Source: Cellvibrionaceae bacterium
Lineage (GTDB): Bacteria; Pseudomonadota; Gammaproteobacteria; Pseudomonadales; Cellvibrionaceae
NCBI GenBank assembly: GCA_021151825.1
Contig: JAGKWQ010000003.1
Location: 372,001 to 436,000, forward strand
Reading direction: 5' to 3'
Length of the DNA: 64,000 nt
Below, one piece after another: positions 43,402 to 53,009 of the stretch (its first letter is position 1; every line of letters starts with the position of its first letter). Below the pieces are notes generated by a model. The model saw only the letters and a program-made list of their open reading frames with translations, made no database searches and had not been told where the DNA came from. A program made the translations under genes and the position numbers.

Positions 43402-45654
43402 ATGAATATTGATCGTTTCTCGCCGCTGATACAGCGCTCCGCCCTGCTTTTATCGTTATTGGCAGGTTCATTGTTGTTAACCGCTTGCGGTGGTGGCAGC
43501 GACAAAAAGTCCTCAGCCAGTTCTTCGTCTTCCAGCCTCTCTTCATCATCGCGCAGCAGCTTTAGCGCTGCCTCGGTTCCGGCCAATGGTTCAGGCATTT
43601 GGCCGAGCGTGAAGGTAGAAGCACAAAATCCAAAGCAACTCAGCCTCCAATGGAGTGCAGTTGAAGGTGCCACTTTTTACAGGCTGTTCAAACACAACGC
43701 AGCGACCGGTGGCATAACCCAGCTAGGTGGCGATTTAACCGTCACTCATGCGACTGACGAAATCGGTGTTCATGTTCACGATTGGGTCAATAACTACTAT
43801 TACGTAGAAGCATGCGATGCTACCGGCTGTAATAAAAAGTCCGGGCTTACCTTTACCGCAACCGAAATGATCAAAGCCATTGGTTACTTGAAAGCATCCA
43901 ACGGTGACGCATTTGATACCTTCGGCTGGAGCATCGCCCTCTCTGCTGATGGCAAAACCCTGGCGGTAGGTGCACCAGCGGAAGATAGCAAAGCCACTGG
44001 CAGTGGTGGTGACCAAACCAACAATGAAAGTACCAACTCCGGCGCCGTGTATGTGTTCGTGAAGGAAAATGGTGTGTGGATCCAGGAAGCTTATTTGAAA
44101 GCCTCCAACACCGAACAGCCAAACGTTAACGCCAGCCGGTTCCTGGCAAATGATCGTTTCGGCTATAAAGTTGCCTTATCGGATGATGGTAATACCCTGG
44201 CAATCTCGGCATTGCTGGAAGACAGCCTATCCACCGGTATCAACTGTAACCAGGACAACTATGAGGACAGAACTTACAACTCCTCTGATGCAGCCTATAA
44301 CACTTACACCGCAAGAAGTACCAACACTGGTGCAGTCTATGTATTTACCCGTGCGGCTAAAACCTGGACCCAGGACGCTTATGTCAAAGCCAGCTATGCA
44401 GCCACAGAGTTGCGTTTTGGTGAAACCCTGGCATTATCCGGTGATGGCAAAACCCTGGCGGTAGGTGCAACCAGTGATAGCCTTACCATCAGTGGTGTAT
44501 TGACATACCAGGCTTCATCCATGCCCGCTTGTGTTGTTTATTACCCCTCCAGCAGCTCCAGTGTTTCCTCATCAAGCAGCAGCAGCTCCAGCAGCAGTTC
44601 ATCCTCATCCACTTCGAGCAGCTCAACCAGTTCTTATGGCGGTGGGACCAACTCCGGTTCGGTACATATCTTTATTCGTCGCGAAGATGGCTGGATGCAA
44701 CAAGCCTTGTTGAAAAACTCCAACGCTGAGCAAGGGGATGCATTTGGTACCAGTATCGCGCTTTCTACTGATGGTAATACCGCCGTAGTGGGTGCAATCG
44801 GTGAAGACAGCCAAGCCAAAGGCGTCAATGGTAATCAGGCTGATAACTCCTGCTACTACCAGAACAATGATAGAACCTACACCATGGACCTCACCTGTAA
44901 AGATGCCTATTACTCGGGTTACGGTTTGAATAATGGTGCGGCTTATGTATTTACACGTACCAATGCAATCTGGACCCAGGAAGCTTACCTGAAGCCGGCA
45001 ACCACCTTCTTCTCTACCCTGTTCGGTTCCAGCGTGGATATTTCCGGCGATGGCAATACATTGGTAGTTGGCGCCAAAGGTGATACCACTGACACTCTCG
45101 ATACCAGCAACGCTGACAATATTGATAAGGCCAAAGTGCAGGAAATCGCCAAGCAAATATTCTCTGGTTCCGCCTATGTATTTGCCCGTTCCGGTACCAG
45201 CTGGACCCAGGAAGCTTATTTGAAACCTTCAACAGTGACTATCGGTGGCGAATTCGGTGGTGATGTCAGCCTGTCGCAAGATGGCAAAACCCTCGCAGTC
45301 GGTTCTTTCCGTGATGCCAGCAATGCCAAAGGTATTAACGGCGACCAGGGCGATACCAGTGCGGAACGTTCTGGCGCCGTGTTTGTATACACACGCAACA
45401 ATAGCGTGTGGACCCAACAAAGCTACGTTAAAGCCAGCAACACCGACAAAGATGACCGCTTTGGTCTGAATGTAGATTTATCGGGTGATGGCCAAACCCT
45501 GGCCGTGGGTGCGCATCGCGAAGCTGGTCGAGGCTATGCATCGGCTGTATCCAATTCCAGTCAAAGCAGTAGCAGTGCATCAAGCTTGCCAGCAGGTGTG
45601 CTCGATCAAAACGACAACAGCCTGGAAGCATCCGGCGCGGTGTATTTGTTCTAA
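43402..45654 (+). CDS. Lipoprotein with a seven-bladed FG-GAP beta-propeller and polyserine
   Basis: Protein of 750 residues. The lipobox LTAC (Cys28) is followed by GGGSDKK and polySer to about 55, then a fibronectin III-like domain (about 65-150: LQWSAVEGATFYRLFK). After that come seven repeats of the FG-GAP type, each roughly FG-ALS-DG-TLAVGA, then G(A/S)VYVF and W-QEAYLK. The last repeat ends in GAVYLF, which would close a seven-bladed ring. A second polyserine stretch (about 383-411) is inside blade 3 rather than between domains. A surface or adhesive role is likely; no enzyme motif is seen. Confidence 0.85.
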   Translation: MNIDRFSPLIQRSALLLSLLAGSLLLTACGGGSDKKSSASSSSSSLSSSSRSSFSAASVPANGSGIWPSVKVEAQNPKQLSLQWSAVEGATFYRLFKHNAATGGITQLGGDLTVTHATDEIGVHVHDWVNNYYYVEACDATGCNKKSGLTFTATEMIKAIGYLKASNGDAFDTFGWSIALSADGKTLAVGAPAEDSKATGSGGDQTNNESTNSGAVYVFVKENGVWIQEAYLKASNTEQPNVNASRFLANDRFGYKVALSDDGNTLAISALLEDSLSTGINCNQDNYEDRTYNSSDAAYNTYTARSTNTGAVYVFTRAAKTWTQDAYVKASYAATELRFGETLALSGDGKTLAVGATSDSLTISGVLTYQASSMPACVVYYPSSSSSVSSSSSSSSSSSSSSSTSSSSTSSYGGGTNSGSVHIFIRREDGWMQQALLKNSNAEQGDAFGTSIALSTDGNTAVVGAIGEDSQAKGVNGNQADNSCYYQNNDRTYTMDLTCKDAYYSGYGLNNGAAYVFTRTNAIWTQEAYLKPATTFFSTLFGSSVDISGDGNTLVVGAKGDTTDTLDTSNADNIDKAKVQEIAKQIFSGSAYVFARSGTSWTQEAYLKPSTVTIGGEFGGDVSLSQDGKTLAVGSFRDASNAKGINGDQGDTSAERSGAVFVYTRNNSVWTQQSYVKASNTDKDDRFGLNVDLSGDGQTLAVGAHREAGRGYASAVSNSSQSSSSASSLPAGVLDQNDNSLEASGAVYLF

Positions 45655-45676
45655 CACTCTGTAACTAACTCAACAT

Positions 45677-45710
45677 AAAAAAACGGGAGGCCGCAAGCCT
45701 CCCGTTTTTT
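45677..45710. terminator. Bidirectional terminator between the FG-GAP gene and tilS
   Basis: AAACGGGAGGC-CGCAA-GCCTCCCGTTT with T6 on one side and A7 on the other. Confidence 0.92.
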
Positions 45711-45766
45711 ATTGCACACGATTTAGTTGCAAAAATCGCACAGCAAAAAGTAATTGCCAATCAACA

Positions 45767-47083
45767 TCAACGTTGGCTCCACACCAATTTCAATGCGGGT
45801 TCACCAACCTGCGCTGCATAACCCTCGCAAACCCATAAATCGCCCACTGCAACCAGATTTTCCCCGCTATACACCAGCGGCACTACATCGCGTAGCCAGG
45901 GTTCAAGGTGATACTCCTGTAATAATTTTTTCAAGACCTGTGAGTGCTGGCGCCCCGTCGGTTTACAACGCTCACCACCAGTGCGATAACGGATTTGCAA
46001 ATCCGGCAAATCTACACGCAAATATGTTGCGCCAATATCCACTACACTTGCGACATCTACTAGTTCAAACGCTATCGCGGGCAATGTACCGGGCAGCAAA
46101 AATAATCGGTCCTGATAAGGTTGCAGCGAATGCTTTGCCCAGGTAATTTTGGTGCTTGCATCGTCGCGCGCGTTGAATAATTGATTTTCCAATTGCTGCC
46201 AATGCGCGGTTTCCGGCAACGCACAATTCAATTGCCGCAACCAATAACGTAATAAATGTTGCCGGCGCGCAACCGATAAGGATTTCAACCACGGTAAATC
46301 AATACTTTGCCCCACTCGTTCAATACGTGGATTAGCACTCACCAAGTCCTGCTGCGCAAACTCGTCCAGCAAATTTTCTTGCTGCGCGCACAATTCTGCG
46401 GTTTGCTGCCACTTGCGCATAAACGTTGGCCAGCGATTGAGCAACAACGGCATTATCCGGTTGCGCAAAAAATTGCGATCGTAATGATCATCCTGATTAC
46501 TCTCATCATCGACCCACGGCAATTGGTGAGCATGCGCATACGCTTCCAATTCTGTGCGAGAAAAATGCAGCAGCGGACGAATTAATTTTCCACCATTCAT
46601 CAATTCGCGTTCACTGGCGATGGCCGCTAAACCACGAGGACCAGTGCCACGCATTAAACGCAATAACAGAGTTTCAGCCTGATCATTACTGTGATGCGCT
46701 GTGAATAAATAATCCTCGTTTCCTACATACTGTTCAAACACGCGATAACGCGCTTCACGCGCGGCATCTTCAATACCTTTGCCGGTATTTTTTACCTGTA
46801 CTTTCTCAGCAACGAAGAAAATATTTAATGCTTCACATAATCTGGCACATTGTGTTTGCCACGCATCGGCATTGGAAGAAATCTGGTGATTGATATGTAA
46901 CGCACGCAACGTCACCGGCAAATTCAATTGTGACAATGCATGCAGGAGCACGGTCGAATCCAGACCGCCACTAAAACCCACCCACCACACAGCAGTGGCA
47001 AATTTATCGGGCGACGGCAACCAGGCGCGCAATTGTTCAGGGTTAAACCCAGGATTAAGTTCCGGCATAATTTGGCATTGCAT
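45767..47083 (-). CDS. tilS: tRNA(Ile)-lysidine synthetase TilS
   Basis: Protein of 438 residues that modifies C34 of the AUA-reading isoleucine tRNA. The PP-loop GFSGGLDSTVLLHAL, the AHHSNDQAETLLLRLMRGTG segment and LIRPLL are typical, and the TilS C-terminal domain follows (about 360-438: RYRTGGERCKPTGR). It diverges from the S9 peptidase gene. Confidence 0.95.
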   Translation of the reverse strand: MQCQIMPELNPGFNPEQLRAWLPSPDKFATAVWWVGFSGGLDSTVLLHALSQLNLPVTLRALHINHQISSNADAWQTQCARLCEALNIFFVAEKVQVKNTGKGIEDAAREARYRVFEQYVGNEDYLFTAHHSNDQAETLLLRLMRGTGPRGLAAIASERELMNGGKLIRPLLHFSRTELEAYAHAHQLPWVDDESNQDDHYDRNFLRNRIMPLLLNRWPTFMRKWQQTAELCAQQENLLDEFAQQDLVSANPRIERVGQSIDLPWLKSLSVARRQHLLRYWLRQLNCALPETAHWQQLENQLFNARDDASTKITWAKHSLQPYQDRLFLLPGTLPAIAFELVDVASVVDIGATYLRVDLPDLQIRYRTGGERCKPTGRQHSQVLKKLLQEYHLEPWLRDVVPLVYSGENLVAVGDLWVCEGYAAQVGEPALKLVWSQR

Positions 47084-47139
47084 TGTGGGATTAAATGCGT
47101 AGATTAATGCGGATTCACCAACAAGACAAAGCTCGTTTT

Positions 47140-49011
47140 ATGAATATCAATCAGTACGGCCACTGGCCATCCCCCATTACCCCCGAATTACTCACTGCCC
47201 AAGGCGTTCGCATTAGCGATCCACAGGCAGTTGGAGCCCGGCTTTACTGGCTGGAAACCCGCCCGCAAGAAAAAGGACGCAATGTACTGGTCTGCGAATC
47301 CGCCGATGAGCGCAATGATATATTTGCAGCGCCGCTGAGTATTCGCACGCGCGCGCAGGAGTACGGCGGATCATCGTATCTCGCGACAGAAACATTTATT
47401 TTTTATGTGCAGGACAGCGATCAACGTCTGTATCAATACGATATTGCAACACAGCAAACCAAACCTGTCAGCCCCGCAGGCGCTTACCGCTACGCAGATT
47501 TTTGCTACAACCCCCAGCACCACCGTTTATTGGCTGTACGTGAAAACTACAATGAAGATGCGCACAATCCTGCTGCTGATATTATCGCTATCGATTTACA
47601 CAACCTCACAATGACCACGCTCGTACAAGGTGCTGATTTTTATTCGAACCCCCGAATTTCCCCGGATGGGAATCAGCTGAGTTACTTGCGTTGGTATCAT
47701 CCGCAAATGCCGTGGGATGGCACCGAGTGTGTACTCGCACAATTGGATAATCACGGCAATATTGCGCATGAAAAAATCATTGCCGGCAGCAAAACTGAAT
47801 CGATTTTCCAACCACAATGGTCGCCGGATAATCAATTATATTTTGTCTCCGACCGCAACAACTGGTGGAATATTTATTACTGGAATGGCAACGATGCCGA
47901 AATAATTGTTGCTACCGATGCAGAATTTGCCACGCCACAATGGGTGTTCGGGATGAGCACTTACGGATTTTTAAATGCACAGGAAATTTTTTGTTGCTAC
48001 AGTCAACATGGCTTCTGGCAAATTGGTGTCATCGATATTGCCAACAAGAAATTACAAAAGTTGCCTACCGAATTTCGCGATATCTCAGCCATCCATTGCA
48101 ATAACAATCGCGCCTGGTTTCTTGCCGCCAGTGCGATACAAGGCTCACAGCTGCAACGTTACAGCGACCACACCATCAATGCAGTCACACACAATAACTC
48201 ACCTGTTACGCAAGATTATATTGCGCGCGCGGAAGCAATTACGTTTCTCACACGCGATAGTGAAAGTGCACACGGATTTTTTTATCGCCCAACCAATGTG
48301 CAAATTTTACCGACACCCGACTCTCTTCCACCATTAGTAGTGATGTGTCACGGCGGCCCGACTGGCGCTACCGAAACCGGATTGAATTTAAAAATCCAAT
48401 TCTGGACCAGCCGTGGTTTTGCAGTGTTGGATGTAAACTACCGTGGCAGTACCGGTTATGGCCGCCAGTATCGTGACCGATTAAAAAATAATTGGGGCAT
48501 TACCGATGTCATCGACGCATGCAGTGGTGTAGATTTTTTAATTGCACACAATCTCGTCGATAAAAATAGAGTGGCTATTCGCGGTTCCAGCGCCGGTGGT
48601 TACACAGTATTAGCCGCATTAACCTTCAGTGATGTATTTAAGGCCGGTGCCAGTTTGTATGGAATCGGTGATCTTGAAGCGCTGGCAAAAGATACGCATA
48701 AATTTGAAGCGCATTATCTGGATTCACTGGTAGGTGCATATCCACAAGAGCAAGCAATTTATCGCGCTCGCTCGCCAATACATCACATCGAGCACTTAAA
48801 TTGTCCGGTGATTTTTTTACAGGGCTTGCAAGATAAAGTAGTCCCCCCCGCGCAAGCAGAAGCCATGGTAAATGCGTTAACCGCTAAAGGGATTTACACC
48901 GAGTATGTGACCTTTGCTGAAGAAGCTCACGGTTTTCGGCAGGCACAAACAATCCAGCATGCGCTGGAAGCAGAGTTAGCGTTTTATCAAAAAGTATTTG
49001 CTGACCTGTAA
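47140..49011 (+). CDS. S9 family (prolyl oligopeptidase-type) serine peptidase
   Basis: Protein of 623 residues. The N-terminal beta-propeller (about 20-370) precedes an alpha/beta-hydrolase with nucleophile Ser in RGSSAGGYT, Asp in QGLQDKVVPP and His in EEAHGFR. The HGGPTGAT stretch forms the oxyanion region. There is no signal peptide, so it is cytoplasmic. An in-frame ATG at 47095 is possible; 47140 (MNINQYGHWPSP) is chosen because the family begins near the YG-WPSPIT motif. Probably cleaves short peptides after Pro or acyl groups. Confidence 0.88.
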   Translation: MNINQYGHWPSPITPELLTAQGVRISDPQAVGARLYWLETRPQEKGRNVLVCESADERNDIFAAPLSIRTRAQEYGGSSYLATETFIFYVQDSDQRLYQYDIATQQTKPVSPAGAYRYADFCYNPQHHRLLAVRENYNEDAHNPAADIIAIDLHNLTMTTLVQGADFYSNPRISPDGNQLSYLRWYHPQMPWDGTECVLAQLDNHGNIAHEKIIAGSKTESIFQPQWSPDNQLYFVSDRNNWWNIYYWNGNDAEIIVATDAEFATPQWVFGMSTYGFLNAQEIFCCYSQHGFWQIGVIDIANKKLQKLPTEFRDISAIHCNNNRAWFLAASAIQGSQLQRYSDHTINAVTHNNSPVTQDYIARAEAITFLTRDSESAHGFFYRPTNVQILPTPDSLPPLVVMCHGGPTGATETGLNLKIQFWTSRGFAVLDVNYRGSTGYGRQYRDRLKNNWGITDVIDACSGVDFLIAHNLVDKNRVAIRGSSAGGYTVLAALTFSDVFKAGASLYGIGDLEALAKDTHKFEAHYLDSLVGAYPQEQAIYRARSPIHHIEHLNCPVIFLQGLQDKVVPPAQAEAMVNALTAKGIYTEYVTFAEEAHGFRQAQTIQHALEAELAFYQKVFADL

Positions 49012-49041
49012 ATTTCTTTTTTCTAAACCATTTTTTGAAGC

Positions 49042-49075
49042 CGCTGTTTGTTCGGAAAAGCCCGGGCAAACAGCG
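49042..49075. repeat. Inverted repeat between the S9 and ChaN genes
   Basis: CGCTGTTTG, 16-base loop, CAAACAGCG. There is no clean T run on either exit, so termination is uncertain. Confidence 0.4.
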
Positions 49076-49093
49076 ATGTAAAAAATTAATGTA

Positions 49094-49999
49094 TTACGAT
49101 TTGGATTTGGTGAAAGCCGCGCAAGGATCTTCACGGGCATGCACCGGCGTTACCCAAATCACGTCATATTGTTGCGCAAGGGCTGCCAGTTTCTCTTGTG
49201 TAGCCACTTCATCTGCCTCAACAAATGCCAGCGACACTAGTGTTTTATCAGCAGCACGCTGTTGCAAATGCAACGGAAAACCCAAGTCCTTGCGTGCATG
49301 GAATGCACCGGCAATCAGTGCTACGCCGCGTTTGGTTTGCAATAAGCTGGTAGCCATCGCATCGTCGCGCGCTAATTGGACTGATAACATTTTGCTGGTT
49401 TGCGGTTCTTTGATAAATCCGCAATGGGATTCCTCTATATCGCGCAGCAGCGACGCCTTTGCTTCCGGGCTCAGCAACACTTGCGGTGCTGGCTTGTCCC
49501 CTTTATACAACGCTTTGATTTCGCCCTGATCAATATCCGCACTGCGTAACGGGATGGAATTTTTCACCGCTAATTGCACGAGATCATCATAGTCATTCCA
49601 CGGCCAACCATCATCCGGCCATGCCAGTGCTTTTTGCAGCAAGGCCTTATCTTCTGCGACTGACGGCGAAAGCGCTGTGAAATTTTTTTGTTGCTGAGGC
49701 GTAATCATTTCCAGACTTAACTGAGTGAGCCAATGTTTCGCCTGAAGCTGTTGTAGTACCCATAACTGCAATTCATGGTGCTGCGGATTGTCATGTCGCT
49801 CACCGAGCACCACATAATCGCTGGCGAGGATATTGTTAATTAATTGCTCGCGCGAAACCGGCGCTTGGCTGCGTAAATCGTATAAAGTACCTTCTTTAAT
49901 GTCTCCGGATTGAAGCGCTTGTCGCGCAGCAAACTGGCTGCAACCCGAGAGTATTAGCGTAGGAATAATCCACAACAGGTAAAAATAATGTTTGCTCAT
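49094..49999 (-). CDS. ChaN family lipoprotein
   Basis: Protein of 301 residues, with lipobox LSGC near residue 20. The ChaN (haem-binding uptake) domain is seen: VVLGERHDNPQHHELQLWVLQQL, LSLEMITPQQQ, WPWNDYDDLV, LIAGAFHARKDLGFP. ChaN of Campylobacter binds haem through a conserved Tyr and dimerises. The start at 49999 is chosen over the in-frame ATG at 50017 because it opens the signal peptide. Physiological ligand here is unknown. Confidence 0.87.
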   Translation of the reverse strand: MSKHYFYLLWIIPTLILSGCSQFAARQALQSGDIKEGTLYDLRSQAPVSREQLINNILASDYVVLGERHDNPQHHELQLWVLQQLQAKHWLTQLSLEMITPQQQKNFTALSPSVAEDKALLQKALAWPDDGWPWNDYDDLVQLAVKNSIPLRSADIDQGEIKALYKGDKPAPQVLLSPEAKASLLRDIEESHCGFIKEPQTSKMLSVQLARDDAMATSLLQTKRGVALIAGAFHARKDLGFPLHLQQRAADKTLVSLAFVEADEVATQEKLAALAQQYDVIWVTPVHAREDPCAAFTKSKS

Positions 50000-50104
50000 G
50001 GCAATTGATCCCAACAATTAGATAAGACTGAACACAACAATTAGACAAAGTGCACAGCAATCAATATGCCATGAAAGAACATTCCAAATAATTCGCGCCC
50101 TTCA

Positions 50105-50146
50105 CATAATATGTCCTTTCCATAACATGTCCTTTTCATAACAAAC
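50105..50146. repeat. Short tandem repeat, 16-base unit
   Basis: CATAATATGTCCTTTC, CATAACATGTCCTTTT, then a partial CATAAC. Two and a half copies lie between greB and the ChaN gene. Confidence 0.6.
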
Positions 50147-50156
50147 AAGGCAAAAA

Positions 50157-50639
50157 CTATTTCTCATAGTGGATTGAATTAATGTACCAGGTTGTCGTGC
50201 CCACTTCTGTTTTTACCTCGGCTTCATCACCCACTTGTTTTTTTAATAATGCGCGGGCCATAGGCGCATCGATGGATATGTAGTCTTTGCGATTAAAAAT
50301 TTCGTCGTAGCCAACAATTCTAAATTTTAGAACTCGGCCATCATCGTCTTCAACTTCTACCCACGCCCCAAAGAAAACCTTCCCTTCCTGTTCAGGGCGA
50401 TATTCCACCACTTTAAGATTTTCCAGGCATTTGCGCAGATACCGAACACGACGATCTATTTCCCGGAGGCGCTTTTTATTATATTGATAATCCGCGTTCT
50501 CACTTCTGTCCCCCAGGCTTGCAGCCCAGGATACTTTTTTCGTCACATCCGGACGCTCAACTCGCCACAGCTCATCAAGTTCTTTTTTTAGATCTTCTAA
50601 ACCTTGTTGTGTTATCAATGGCGTATGCAATCTATTCAC
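50157..50639 (-). CDS. greB: Transcription elongation factor GreB
   Basis: Protein of 160 residues that rescues backtracked RNA polymerase by stimulating transcript cleavage. The coiled-coil tip has the acidic SLGDRSENADYQ signature, followed by NKKRLREIDRRVRYL and the C-terminal FKBP-like domain (EGKVFFGAWVEVED, RIVGYDEIFNRKDYISIDAPMARALL). TKKVSWAASLGD and the basic patch favour GreB over GreA. Confidence 0.97.
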   Translation of the reverse strand: MNRLHTPLITQQGLEDLKKELDELWRVERPDVTKKVSWAASLGDRSENADYQYNKKRLREIDRRVRYLRKCLENLKVVEYRPEQEGKVFFGAWVEVEDDDGRVLKFRIVGYDEIFNRKDYISIDAPMARALLKKQVGDEAEVKTEVGTTTWYINSIHYEK

Positions 50640-51409
50640 CTTTTCTTTTTACACAGAACCGCAATTATAAACAAAATGGCAATGGAGAAACCGTATTAAT
50701 ACGTTATCGTCGCGTAATTATCACTGTGATTAACGACTCCTCCACGTTGGCATTATGCTTTTCCAGCAACGATATTCAATTACGTATCAAATATGCCTGG
50801 TGGAATCGCGATCAGGATACGTTAGTCAAGATAGCTTTTACCTTGCCGGGGTGATATCCACTCTTCGAATTCACGAGCCTACAATTTCGCTGATAGCAGA
50901 CCATTTTTTTCATACGAGGACATAACACTGAGTTCAAGAGTAGTTTTTAAATTTTTAAATAAAATACTGTTAGGCACTTAAAGACGAAGCTTTCCATTGG
51001 GTAGAAAGCAGTTATAGCACGATGGGGCTCAAGTTATTATTTTTCACCTTCCGAAAAAATGGACAGCCCTTAAACAATTCAATACTATGCGGGCGAAATT
51101 TAGAAACTCCCACGGATTTTACAAAATTGCTATGAAAGGAAAACATTATGAAAATCCATCTCGACAGCAATAATCCCACATCCAATTCGCGCCGATCCTG
51201 CCATTTTTAGGATGAACTATTTTCTAAAAAACAGGCGCTACTGACGCCCCCCTTTTTAGCGTCTAAACATATTTTTAGCAAGCAAACATGCCTGCTTAAA
51301 AATCGGGGCAGCGCCGTACAGCTGCATTGTGATTTAATTTGCGCGGCACTTACATCAGTCAACATTTTTAATGTGGTGCATGCACTAAATATCTATTAGG
51401 AGGTTTGAT
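50640..51409. other. 770-base gene-poor region
   Basis: An open frame continues from inside greB (antisense) to 50854 with ordinary codon use but no independent start signal. The rest is AT-rich. A 20-codon frame with a good ribosome-binding site (51148-51210) and a weak hairpin at 51232-51255 lie in the second half. No family was recognised. Confidence 0.5.
51148..51210 (+). CDS. Possible 20-residue peptide
   Basis: ATG 51148 has GAAAGGAAAACATT just upstream, a strong ribosome-binding site, and encodes MKIHLDSNNPTSNSRRSCHF before TAG. A GGCG/CGCC hairpin followed by CCCCTTTTT comes 22 bases later. It could be a leader or signal peptide, or chance. Confidence 0.3.
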   Translation: MKIHLDSNNPTSNSRRSCHF

Positions 51410-52543
51410 ATGAAAGTAAAAAAGCCAGGATGTTCAATTTTTTCACACACTCCCAAATGGCTAAGCAAGAGAAAATTCTATCCCTATATTCTCGCGGTAG
51501 CTTCTCTTTTTTCAACAACCGAATTATTAGCCCAAAATGTTGAACCAGCACTCGTGGGAGGTAGCGCAACACTTTCACAGGAAGCAGTTGGTTATCTGAC
51601 AACATCCGCGGGTGCTTGTACCGCTACACTCATAAGCCCGAATCACATTTTAACGGCCTCACATTGCAATAGTTATCGCGCACATGATGTAAATATTGGC
51701 GAATTTACTGCGCAGCGTCCGCTCCCGGGAGGAGGCATAGAGTACATCAGAAGAAATGTCACACTTTGGATAGGCCAGGGACTTGCCGTTGGTGAAAACG
51801 ATTGGGGTATCGGGGTACTTGGAAGCCCTATTAACGATATTACTCCTGCACGAATTTCCTCACGTACCCCGTCAAGGGGAGAGACCGTTACTGCGTTTGG
51901 TTACGGATGCACTAATAGAAATCCCCAAAGTGGCACCTGGGAAAAACGCTATCGTGAATTTTCTTTTGGTAGCCAACCTAAAACTTTGTGTCCTGGTGAT
52001 TCCGGAGGCCCATTGATGATTGGCACACTCACAAATGCCGTTGAAATTGTTGGTGTTAATTCAGGATATTACACAAACAGTGGCGTAGATATTTGGGCCG
52101 ATGCCGTAAAATACAGGGCACACATAACGGCAATTCCCCAGAATATGACCACCGGTAATGTGTGTTATCGAGCCCATGTTGCCGAGCTGGGATGGCTACC
52201 ATTGGTGTGTGATGGCCAAACCGGCGGAACTACCGGACAGGGCAGACGTATGGAAGCGATCCAGGTTTATGCACACTCTGGAAACGTGTGCTACCGGTCT
52301 CATCTAGGCGGAATCGGCTGGGAGGGATCATATGTGTGTAACGGGCAAGTATCGGGAACCGTTGGGCAAAGTAGACAAATAGAAGCCTTTCAAATCTCAA
52401 CATCTTCTACGCCAATGACATTCATAGCCAGAGCACACGTTTCTTCGTTGGGATGGTTATCCTGGGTGAGTGAAGGATTTATGGCAGGAACCACCGGACA
52501 AAGTCGCGCACTACAGGCTTTGGAGATAAGTGCCTATTATTAA
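51410..52543 (+). CDS. Secreted trypsin-like serine protease with three ChW repeats
   Basis: Protein of 377 residues. A long N-region and signal peptide end near LLAQ. The S1 catalytic triad is complete: His85 in LTASHC, Asp131 in NDWGIGVL and Ser198 in CPGDSGGPL. After residue 245 come three repeats of about 38 residues with the ChW pattern (YRAHVAELGWLPLVCDG, GTTGQGRRMEAIQV): 251-286, 293-330 and 338-374. ChW repeats, first defined in clostridia, are found in secreted surface-binding proteins. AGGAGG lies seven bases before the ATG. A terminator follows. Confidence 0.88.
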   Translation: MKVKKPGCSIFSHTPKWLSKRKFYPYILAVASLFSTTELLAQNVEPALVGGSATLSQEAVGYLTTSAGACTATLISPNHILTASHCNSYRAHDVNIGEFTAQRPLPGGGIEYIRRNVTLWIGQGLAVGENDWGIGVLGSPINDITPARISSRTPSRGETVTAFGYGCTNRNPQSGTWEKRYREFSFGSQPKTLCPGDSGGPLMIGTLTNAVEIVGVNSGYYTNSGVDIWADAVKYRAHITAIPQNMTTGNVCYRAHVAELGWLPLVCDGQTGGTTGQGRRMEAIQVYAHSGNVCYRSHLGGIGWEGSYVCNGQVSGTVGQSRQIEAFQISTSSTPMTFIARAHVSSLGWLSWVSEGFMAGTTGQSRALQALEISAYY

Positions 52544-52645
52544 CACTCGCTAAAATCCTGGCCGCTTGAGGTAAAGAATTCAGTTATTAAATTGAATATA
52601 TCGAAAGTCGGATTTTTGCAGATGCACGATTACAACGTTTAAAAA

Positions 52646-52682
52646 AGATAACTCCATGCTGCAAAGCACGGGGTTATCTTTT
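52646..52682 (+). terminator. Terminator after the ChW protease
   Basis: AGATAACTCC pairs (with a G-U) with GGGGTTATCT around a 16-base loop, followed by TTTTCC. Confidence 0.6.
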
Positions 52683-52891
52683 CCAAATCTTCCGCTCGAT
52701 GTGCCGGGCATTACTGCCCACCCCCTCTTATTGGCAAACAAACGTATTAGTGTTGCGCAATTTTTCAGAACAATACTCCATCAACTGAAGTAACGACAGA
52801 TGGAAATCCTGAAAAATAATTTCACCCCACATCCCTTGTTATTAAACTCGACCAACACCAAATATGTTTAGTTGATTGCCGCTTTCCGTCA

Positions 52892-52910
52892 AAAGCAGAA
52901 GTTCTGCTTT
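52892..52910. promoter_or_regulatory. Perfect palindrome AAAGCAGAAGTTCTGCTTT
   Basis: Two 9-bp arms around one base. It could be an operator or a small hairpin; no promoter is evident beside it. Confidence 0.35.
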
Positions 52911-53009
52911 AGCCAGGTTTTCCAAACCAATGGGATAACTTCGGTGCCCACTTTGCGAATGAATTAATTCTTTATCACTCAGTCTTAACCAACATGAAGT
53001 ATGTTATGA

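Noticed and set aside
43230..43412. 60-codon frame before the FG-GAP gene
   Set aside because: It runs over the next gene's start, has no ribosome-binding site and no recognisable sequence.
50519..50854. 111-codon frame antisense to greB
   Set aside because: More than a third lies inside greB and no start signal is seen outside it; the remaining part may be ordinary chance.
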